Origin: Superficieibacter sp. 1612_C1
GTDB taxonomy: Bacteria > Pseudomonadota > Gammaproteobacteria > Enterobacterales > Enterobacteriaceae
NCBI RefSeq assembly: GCF_015234305.1
Contig: NZ_JADGMI010000001.1
Coordinates: 806,001 to 870,000, forward strand
Direction: 5' to 3'
DNA: 64,000 nucleotides
Shown here piece after piece: positions 58,196 through 64,000 of this stretch. The stretch's first letter is position 1. Each line of letters begins with the position of its first letter. Under the pieces are notes generated by a model that searched no databases, was not told where the DNA came from, and worked only from the letters and a program-made list of their open reading frames with translations. The position numbers and the translations under genes were made by a program.

Positions 58196-59314
58196 TTAAT
58201 GTTGAAAGCGGGCGAGGGAGAAAGGCGATAAATCAAATTCGCTGGATTCGCCTTTAGCAAACTGTACGGCAATTACACCCAGCGCCGGGGCAAATTTAAA
58301 GCCGTGGCCGCTAAGGCCGGTGATTAACAGCGTATTCAAATGACCGGGAAGAGTATCGATAATGAAATCCTCGTCCGGCGAATTATCATAGGTACAGGCT
58401 TCACCATGCAGGCATCCGCCGATGCCCGGCAGGATCTGTCGCAGGAACGAAAATGACTCAGCGCCGTCGCTTCCGATGGTGCCAAAAGGTTTACGTTCTT
58501 GTGGGGAATGAATGACCTGCCCACCGTTGTGTTTGCCTATTTTGAGGGCGTTATCCTCGGCCGGGAAACCGTAAAACTGATCGCCATCAGGCAGCTCGCC
58601 GGTGAACGCCGGGAAGTGATTTTTGCTGCTGTAGCGCCCGTCGGCCTGGTGCCAGGCGAAAATCTTACGTACCGGTTGCAGCGGCAGCGACGGCACCAGT
58701 TTCGTCACCCAGGTACCGGCGCTAATGAGCGCTTTACGGGCATGGTACTCGCCATCGGCAGTGGCAATCGTGACGCCGGCGTCATGATGATGAATAGCCG
58801 TCACCGGGCAGTTGAACAACTGCGCGCATCCCGCTTCGCGCGCCTGCTGCACCCAGGTTTTAATCGCCAGTTCGCTGCGCAGTACGCCTGAATTGGCCTC
58901 AAAAATGCCGATATAATTTTCCGGCACGCGAATTTCCGGCCAGCGCGTCATGATGGCGGTGGCATCAAGCTGCTCTGTCGCCAGTTGCCAGCGCTGAGCG
59001 CTGCTGGCGACGTTCGCCAGAAAAGGGGAATCTGCCGGACCCAGGTTAATGACCCCGGTGCGTTCGAATACCGCCTCGCCGCTTTCCGCGGCAAATGTCT
59101 CCCACAGCGCCTGCGCACGCAGCACCAGCGGGACGTATTTTTCACCTTCACCATAGGCATGACGCATAAGCCGCGTATCGCCGTGGTGACTGCCTTCCTT
59201 ATGCGGAGGCAGATGGGCATCGGTCATAAGTACGTTCAGCCCGGCGCGTGAAGCATAATAGCCCGCCGCCGCCCCGACGGAGCCACTGCCAATAATTACC
59301 AGATCGTATTGCAT
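58196..59314 (-). CDS. solA: N-methyl-L-tryptophan oxidase
   Basis: FAD-dependent amine oxidase of the sarcosine-oxidase family, 372 residues as in E. coli. Nucleotide motif [19 protein letters not shown] at the N-terminus; the covalent-flavin Cys is expected in the [13 protein letters not shown] region. Confidence 0.95.
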   Translation of the reverse strand: MQYDLVIIGSGSVGAAAGYYASRAGLNVLMTDAHLPPHKEGSHHGDTRLMRHAYGEGEKYVPLVLRAQALWETFAAESGEAVFERTGVINLGPADSPFLANVASSAQRWQLATEQLDATAIMTRWPEIRVPENYIGIFEANSGVLRSELAIKTWVQQAREAGCAQLFNCPVTAIHHHDAGVTIATADGEYHARKALISAGTWVTKLVPSLPLQPVRKIFAWHQADGRYSSKNHFPAFTGELPDGDQFYGFPAEDNALKIGKHNGGQVIHSPQERKPFGTIGSDGAESFSFLRQILPGIGGCLHGEACTYDNSPDEDFIIDTLPGHLNTLLITGLSGHGFKFAPALGVIAVQFAKGESSEFDLSPFSLARFQH

Positions 59315-59384
59315 CGCGCTCCCGTAGAATGAGATTAATTAACAACAGGTAGCATACGTTTTTTAAGATGTAGCGCAAATAAGA

Positions 59385-59406
59385 AAGGCACCCTGTGGGT
59401 GCCTTT
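59385..59406 (-). terminator. bssS terminator
   Basis: AAAAGGCACCC / GGGTGCCTT stem downstream of bssS on the minus strand, followed by TCTTATTT. Confidence 0.7.
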
Positions 59407-59438
59407 TGAGTGAATGTACAGCATTAATCTGGGTGATA

Positions 59439-59693
59439 TTAATGCCTGCGATACTCATTTTCCTGGTAGTCGCCGGATTCAATTTTAGCGATACCTGCTT
59501 CTAAAATAGAAATAAACTGACGTGCAACATCAGTTGTCAGCCATAGTGTCTGACCGATCTCTGCATCTTCGGTCTCGGGCTGATTGGGGGTCTGGTAATG
59601 TAAACGCAGCATCAGCGCATCGTAGCTGTCTACGGTGCTGATGTCCCATCCAACAAGGGGATGGGTCTGGATGACTTCATTATTTTTTTCCAT
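59439..59693 (-). CDS. bssS: Biofilm regulator BssS
   Basis: 84-residue cytoplasmic protein affecting biofilm formation through signal secretion in E. coli. The sequence MEKNNEVIQTHPLVGWDIST matches. ATG 59693 is preferred since AAGGGG is 5 bases upstream; the preceding ATG is too close to it. Confidence 0.94.
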   Translation of the reverse strand: MEKNNEVIQTHPLVGWDISTVDSYDALMLRLHYQTPNQPETEDAEIGQTLWLTTDVARQFISILEAGIAKIESGDYQENEYRRH

Positions 59694-59926
59694 CATGACC
59701 CCTTTGTAAGCGTGAAAAAACGATACCTGCTGGGTTCAATGCGTCTTTTTTTGAAGCAACTTAAGTATATCAATAAAAAGATAAAATGTTCCAATAAATA
59801 TATTTGCGCTGGAATATTTTTTCATGGTGTGTCTTTTTTGAACGATTAAGCGCGGGATTGTTCTTTAATTTTTATTAAGTATTACGATCAATAAGAAAGT
59901 GACTAAAAAACCAGCAGGAAAAAGAT

Positions 59927-59952
59927 GAAAAAAAGCCGGGGCGACCCGGCAA
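59927..59952 (-). terminator. dinI terminator
   Basis: GCCGGGTCGCCCCGGC then T7 on the minus strand, downstream of dinI. Confidence 0.88.
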
Positions 59953-59976
59953 ACATGCACAATGAGGGAGCAAAAA

Positions 59977-60222
59977 TTAATCGGTAATGAACCAGTCGTC
60001 AGCGCTTTCCCAGGTCTCCTGGAGAATTTCACTGATGCGATCTTTGTCTTCTTTAAGCCCACCAAACACGGAGAGGTTATTGGCAGCAGCATAACGCACG
60101 CTGACGTTACCGTCACAGTCAGGAAAATGAGTGAGAACCCGCCGGGACAGTTCGCCCGCAAGAGCGTCCAGCGCACCGGGCGGTAAGGATGTGGTTCTGG
60201 CGATAGTGACTTCAATACGCAT
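59977..60222 (-). CDS. dinI: DNA-damage-inducible protein DinI
   Basis: 81-residue modulator of RecA filaments in the SOS response, inhibiting UmuD and LexA cleavage conditionally. Ends DDWFITD, with acidic C-terminal helix. A LexA box lies 21 bases upstream. Confidence 0.96.
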   Translation of the reverse strand: MRIEVTIARTTSLPPGALDALAGELSRRVLTHFPDCDGNVSVRYAAANNLSVFGGLKEDKDRISEILQETWESADDWFITD

Positions 60223-60242
60223 AATTGCCCCCTGTGTAATGC

Positions 60243-60260
60243 ACTGTATATTTATACAGT
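60243..60260. promoter_or_regulatory. LexA box of dinI
   Basis: A-CTGTATATTTATACAG-T, matching the CTGT-N8-ACAG SOS consensus. Confidence 0.92.
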
Positions 60261-60293
60261 TTAGCGCATTAACTTACAACAGGGGGCTTCAAA

Positions 60294-61340
60294 TTATTTT
60301 ACCAGCGTCCAGCGCACGGTTTCGCCCGCAAGGAACGGAATCAGCGTATCGTCAGCCAGGGCGATAGACTCGGCGACCTGGCTCTCCTGGCGAACCAGCT
60401 CAACAAACGTGTCGTTCACCGGCAATTGATAGAAGCGTGGACCGTTAAGCGAGCTGAACGCTTCCAGGTGCTTCAGCGCATTCATCTCCTCAAACACGGA
60501 CGCATAACTGGCAAGCGCGGTAGGGGCATTGAAACAGCCCGCGCAGCCACAGCTGGCTTCTTTACGATGACGCGCATGCGGGGCGGAGTCAGTGCCGAGA
60601 AAAACGCGGTCAAAGCCGCTGGCGACCAGCTCACGTAGCGCCTGCTGGTGAACGTTGCGCTTGAGGATCGGCAGACAGTAAAGATGAGGCCGCACGCCGC
60701 CAACCAGCATATGATTACGGTTAAACATTAAATGCTGCGGGGTGATGGTCGCCGCCAGCCGCTCATTGCCTTCACGCACGTAATCCGCCGCGTCTTTGGT
60801 AGTGATATGCTCAAATACCACTTTCAGCCCCGGCAAGCGCTGGCGCAACGGTTCCATAACGGTCTCAATAAACCGCGCTTCACGATCAAAAATATCAATA
60901 TCCGCGTGGGTGACCTCGCCATGCACCAGCAGCGGCATACCCAGCTTTTCCATGCGCTCCAGCACCGGCATAATGGCATCAATACTGGTCACGCCGTGGC
61001 TTGAGTTGGTGGTGGCATTGGCCGGATAAAGTTTGGCGGCGGTAAAGACACCCTCGTTAAAACCGCGCTCCAGTTCTGCCGGATCCAGCGAATCGGTCAG
61101 GTAACAGGTCATCAGTGGCGTAAAAGTATGTCCGGCAGGGACGGCATCCAGAATGCGCCGACGGTAGGCTATCGCGGCATCTACCGTCACGACAGGCGGT
61201 GCCAGATTGGGCATGACAATCGCACGGCCATAAATTTCGCTGGTATAAGGGACGACGGTTTTCAGCATTTCCCCATCACGCAGATGGAGATGCCAGTCGT
61301 CAGGGCGGCGGATTTTGAGTACTTGCGGTTGATCAGTCAT
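60294..61340 (-). CDS. pyrC: Dihydroorotase, housekeeping
   Basis: Zinc-dependent class II dihydroorotase of pyrimidine synthesis, 348 residues as in E. coli. The HxH metal motif is intact ([13 protein letters not shown]); the carbamylated Lys is in [13 protein letters not shown]; further ligands are in [15 protein letters not shown] and FLGTDSAPH. It contrasts with island pyrC2 at 22890, which has QxH. A PurR-type box lies upstream. Confidence 0.97.
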   Translation of the reverse strand: MTDQPQVLKIRRPDDWHLHLRDGEMLKTVVPYTSEIYGRAIVMPNLAPPVVTVDAAIAYRRRILDAVPAGHTFTPLMTCYLTDSLDPAELERGFNEGVFTAAKLYPANATTNSSHGVTSIDAIMPVLERMEKLGMPLLVHGEVTHADIDIFDREARFIETVMEPLRQRLPGLKVVFEHITTKDAADYVREGNERLAATITPQHLMFNRNHMLVGGVRPHLYCLPILKRNVHQQALRELVASGFDRVFLGTDSAPHARHRKEASCGCAGCFNAPTALASYASVFEEMNALKHLEAFSSLNGPRFYQLPVNDTFVELVRQESQVAESIALADDTLIPFLAGETVRWTLVK

Positions 61341-61398
61341 TAGAGCGCTCCGGCGGGTATCAGGGCTGTTTCTTGCCGGGCACTAAGAATAGGCGGAA

Positions 61399-61414
61399 AC
61401 GTTTTCGTTTGCAC
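61399..61414. promoter_or_regulatory. PurR box of pyrC
   Basis: GTGCAAACGAAAACGT on the minus strand, close to the PurR consensus ANGCAANCGNTTNCNT, as known for E. coli pyrC. Confidence 0.75.
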
Positions 61415-61481
61415 TCTTTTATTGTATTACGCAAGCCAGAGGGAGCACCTTGCAGGCTTGCGCGGGAGGCCAGCAAAACGA

Positions 61482-62042
61482 TCAATCGGTGAAAGGAATG
61501 ACGATTTCACCCGGCTTCACTTCAATGCCTTTAGCGTATTTTTTAGCCAGTGCTTCGCCTTTTCCACCGTCATCTTTCAGCATATAAGCCGGCTGATGGT
61601 TAAAGTAGTTGCGCAGTGACTGATTCAAATAAGGGAGCAGGGTTTGCACCACCGGCTGCATTTTGTCTGGCTTCACGTCAGCATCCACCACTTCCATTTC
61701 CTGCAAGTAGATCGCGCCCTGCTCTTTGTTAAAGGCGGGGAGCGCTTTCAGCTTCAGGGTAATCGTGGCTTTCTGGCTACCGAACAGGGAGTTCATATCC
61801 AGCAACGCATCGCCGCTCAGCGTCACTTTATCCGCCTCTTCACGGCCAATGGCGCTGGTGAGGTTGTTCAGGACAATATGTGCGTCAGCCACGCCCGGCA
61901 GGCCAATGTCTTTGGAGAAATTATTCCGTTTTTGTAGCGCCTGATTAATTTCCGACTCACTGACGGTGTACTGGGTAAGCTGGTTACATCCGACGATCAG
62001 GCCGCTGACGATCAGCGCGGCGGCAACAACAATCTTCTTCAT
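61482..62042 (-). CDS. yceB: Lipoprotein YceB
   Basis: 186-residue lipoprotein with signal peptide and lipobox IVGC (MKKIVVAAALIVSGLIVGCNQ), DUF1439 family. ATG 62042 gives the E. coli-type start. Function unknown. Confidence 0.94.
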   Translation of the reverse strand: MKKIVVAAALIVSGLIVGCNQLTQYTVSESEINQALQKRNNFSKDIGLPGVADAHIVLNNLTSAIGREEADKVTLSGDALLDMNSLFGSQKATITLKLKALPAFNKEQGAIYLQEMEVVDADVKPDKMQPVVQTLLPYLNQSLRNYFNHQPAYMLKDDGGKGEALAKKYAKGIEVKPGEIVIPFTD

Positions 62043-62134
62043 GGGTTTCCTCTGCATCATGCCTGTCATCTATCCTGACACAGGCAGCATGTACTGTCAG
62101 CACAGAAATTAACAGAGGAAAAGGCTTAAAAGTA

Positions 62135-62160
62135 CTGGCGGACGGACGTCCGTCCGCCAG
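62135..62160 (-). terminator. Perfect 26-bp palindrome after grxB
   Basis: CTGGCGGACGGAC and its exact reverse complement with no loop, 5 bases beyond the grxB stop. On the minus strand TACTTTTAAG follows, so it probably ends grxB transcription. Confidence 0.65.
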
Positions 62161-62164
62161 ATGG

Positions 62165-62812
62165 TTACGACGCGATAGAAGAGAGCAGATTGATTTGTGT
62201 CTGTTTCGCCATGTTGTCGCGATAATCAGCAACCCGGGTCGGCCAGTTAATCCCGGCGACGATGGTCAGATTACGCAACAGCGGAAACAGGTGAATGTCA
62301 TCTTCCGAAAGCTCACCGTTCACCGCGTTGGGTTTCACAATGTGTTTATCCAGAATGCGCAGATCGTCGCTGATATTCTTAATAAGCCCGGCGGAATGGG
62401 CAAGGTGATCGGCAAAGCTGCCCAGCTGGGCCTCTTTTTTCTCCGTGAAATAACGACGTGCTTCCGGGGTGGAAAATTCATCAAACGGTGATTTCGCAAA
62501 ACGCGGGATCAGCAAACGGTTAGCGTAGCCGTTCACTTTACGCAGCCACTCTTCAATAGCAGGGTTGCGATCGCCGGTCAGCAGCGGTTTTCGGTCAACG
62601 TTATCGACGTAATGCACGATGTCGAGGCTTTCCGGCAGGTAACGGCTGTCATCTTTTTGCAGGATAGGAGCCATCTTCTGACCGATCATTCTGACCGGCG
62701 TTGCCTCGTCGTCGCTGAGCAATGTGTTCAGCTCAACAGGGATATTTTTGAGGCCGAAGATCATTCGGGCTTTTACACAGTAAGGGCAGTGGTCGTAAAT
62801 ATAAAGCTTCAC
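62165..62812 (-). CDS. grxB: Glutaredoxin 2
   Basis: 215-residue glutathione-transferase-like glutaredoxin. Active site CPYC in YDHCPYCVKARM near the N-terminus; C-terminal helical domain follows. Same length as E. coli Grx2. Confidence 0.96.
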   Translation of the reverse strand: MKLYIYDHCPYCVKARMIFGLKNIPVELNTLLSDDEATPVRMIGQKMAPILQKDDSRYLPESLDIVHYVDNVDRKPLLTGDRNPAIEEWLRKVNGYANRLLIPRFAKSPFDEFSTPEARRYFTEKKEAQLGSFADHLAHSAGLIKNISDDLRILDKHIVKPNAVNGELSEDDIHLFPLLRNLTIVAGINWPTRVADYRDNMAKQTQINLLSSIAS

Positions 62813-62875
62813 GTTTCTCCTCCAGGTATTACCGTCCAGACCTTCAGTATGGAAGAGAAACAGAGGCTAATCAAA

Positions 62876-64000
62876 TCAGGTCCACGGCTCCAGCATACCC
62901 GGCGCGGCGCGTTTCTGGCTGAATTGCCACCACAGGGCCAGCAGCGTCATCAGGCCAATCATCGCCAGCATAAACCAGGGAAGCTCGGCCTGGCCGGAGG
63001 CTTTGCCGGCGTCAAACAGCCAGCCGCCGCCGGCGTAGCCCAGTGCGCCGCCAAAGGCTAATCCCAGACGGCTGAAGCCCATATAGCTACCGCGTGCGCG
63101 GGCATCCGCCAGCTCGGCACTCAGCGTTTCGCGCGCCGGTTCAGCGATAATCGAGCCAATGTAGAAGGTGCAGATCAGCGAGAAAAGCTGTTGCAGGCTG
63201 CCCACCAGCCCGATGGGCAGCATACTGAGCGTCATGATCAGCAGGCCTGCCATTAAGCGATGTTCAAGACGAAACCGTTTTTCGCTCCAGCGCGCCAGGG
63301 GGTAAAGCAGGCTAAGCGACAGCGTGGCTTCAATCGCATACATCCACTTAACCGCCGACGGGGTGCCGGCAATGTCGTTGACCATAATCGGTAGCATCAG
63401 CATCACCTGCACGGCCAGCATATAGTAACCGGTCAGGGTCAGAACATAGGTGACAAAACGCTTGTCACGCAGCACGCGAGCAAGCCCTTCACGCACCGGC
63501 ACCTTCACCGTTGACAGCTTCCAGGCAGGAAGATACCAGGCATTAAACGCGGCGCAGGCAATAAACAGCACCGCGCCGACGCTGCACACCAGACTAAAGT
63601 TGTACTGTAAAAGCCAGCTGCCCAGCAGGGCACCAATCACCGCGCCTGCGCTGTCCTGCATCATGAGTAGTGAGAAAAAGCGACCACGCTGATGCGGTCG
63701 AACTAATTTCACCACCAGCGCCGAGCGCGGCGGGTCGAACAACGTGCCGCCAAGGCCCGAAAGCAGGCAGGAAAGCCACAGCATCCACGGCTCCTGCGCG
63801 ATTGCCATGGTGGCAAAACCGGCGGCGCGCATCAGCATTCCGGTGACAATCATGGGTTTCGCGCCAAAGCGGTCGGCAATGGCTCCGCCAAAAATACCGA
63901 GACCCTGCTGGATAAGCTGGCGCAAACCGAGAGCAATACCGACCATCAATGCGGCCCAGCCCATTTGATCGACAAAGCGAATCGAAATCAGCGGAAAGAC
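62876..64000 (-). CDS. mdtH: MFS transporter MdtH, 5' end outside window
   Basis: Twelve-helix efflux protein, linked to norfloxacin and enoxacin resistance in E. coli. The frame continues to the last base of the window ([18 protein letters not shown]), so about 29 N-terminal residues are missing. Motif [18 protein letters not shown] and [17 protein letters not shown] match. Confidence 0.95.
   Translation of the reverse strand, partial: VFPLISIRFVDQMGWAALMVGIALGLRQLIQQGLGIFGGAIADRFGAKPMIVTGMLMRAAGFATMAIAQEPWMLWLSCLLSGLGGTLFDPPRSALVVKLVRPHQRGRFFSLLMMQDSAGAVIGALLGSWLLQYNFSLVCSVGAVLFIACAAFNAWYLPAWKLSTVKVPVREGLARVLRDKRFVTYVLTLTGYYMLAVQVMLMLPIMVNDIAGTPSAVKWMYAIEATLSLSLLYPLARWSEKRFRLEHRLMAGLLIMTLSMLPIGLVGSLQQLFSLICTFYIGSIIAEPARETLSAELADARARGSYMGFSRLGLAFGGALGYAGGGWLFDAGKASGQAELPWFMLAMIGLMTLLALWWQFSQKRAAPGMLEPWT

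Overview
The window is a stretch of enterobacterial chromosome of the Escherichia / Salmonella / Citrobacter type. The right-hand half runs ghrA-ycdX-ycdY-ycdZ-(gap)-ymdA-ymdB-clsC-opgC-opgGH-yceK-msyB-mdtG-lpxL-trhO-yceI-yceJ-solA-bssS-dinI-pyrC-yceB-grxB-mdtH, the order known from E. coli K-12. The left end is the 3' part of phoH. The species cannot be fixed from sequence reading alone; a Citrobacter- or Salmonella-like host fits best. The curli loci (csgDEFG, csgBAC), normally found between ycdZ and ymdA, are absent.

Region 1 (about 0.8-25.8 kb) is an island of about 25 genes inserted downstream of phoH and built for zinc starvation. It encodes two metal ABC importers (a FecBCD/BtuFCD-type set and a SitABCD-type set), a FeoB-like GTPase permease with a Cys-tailed flavoprotein, two COG0523 (CobW/ZagA-type) GTPases, two Fur-family regulators, and second copies of zinc-dependent housekeeping enzymes: HisI, CysRS, DksA, FolE2, gamma-carbonic anhydrase, QueD/PTPS, ThrRS, dihydroorotase and ALA dehydratase. 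An M14 peptidase, a DUF1460 cysteine amidase and a small secreted Cys-rich protein are also present. Some copies have visibly lost zinc ligands (DksA2, HemB2, PyrC2) while others keep them (HisI2, CysS2, ThrS2, gamma-CA).

Two operator families can be read by eye. A compact Zur-like palindrome, TGTTAYG-TTATAA-CATARCA, lies before six transcription units. A different palindrome, TTAATGCAAC-N3-GTTGCATTAA, lies before the fur2-cysS2 / COG0523-2 pair and before thrS2-M14-pyrC2-hemB2. With two island-encoded Fur proteins this suggests a two-tier zinc-sparing circuit.

Region 2 (25.9-29.5 kb) is a small redox/detoxification cluster: LysR regulator, SDR oxidoreductase, OsmC protein and MFS exporter.

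Region 3 (29.6-40.75 kb) is bounded by two identical-looking tRNA-Ser(GGA) genes on the minus strand, each followed by 184-bp repeats carrying a tRNA 3'-end remnant and a terminator. Between them are a pirin / isochorismatase-family pair with a frameshifted LysR gene, an AT-rich block of tiny ORFs, gene remnants (alcohol dehydrogenase-like, DsbG-like), a mannonate dehydratase plus GntP-type permease with an upstream CRP site, and a DUF2243 / CtaG-like membrane pair.

Region 4 (41-64 kb) is conserved core chromosome. The housekeeping pyrC with its PurR-like box lies here, in the same window as its island paralogue pyrC2.
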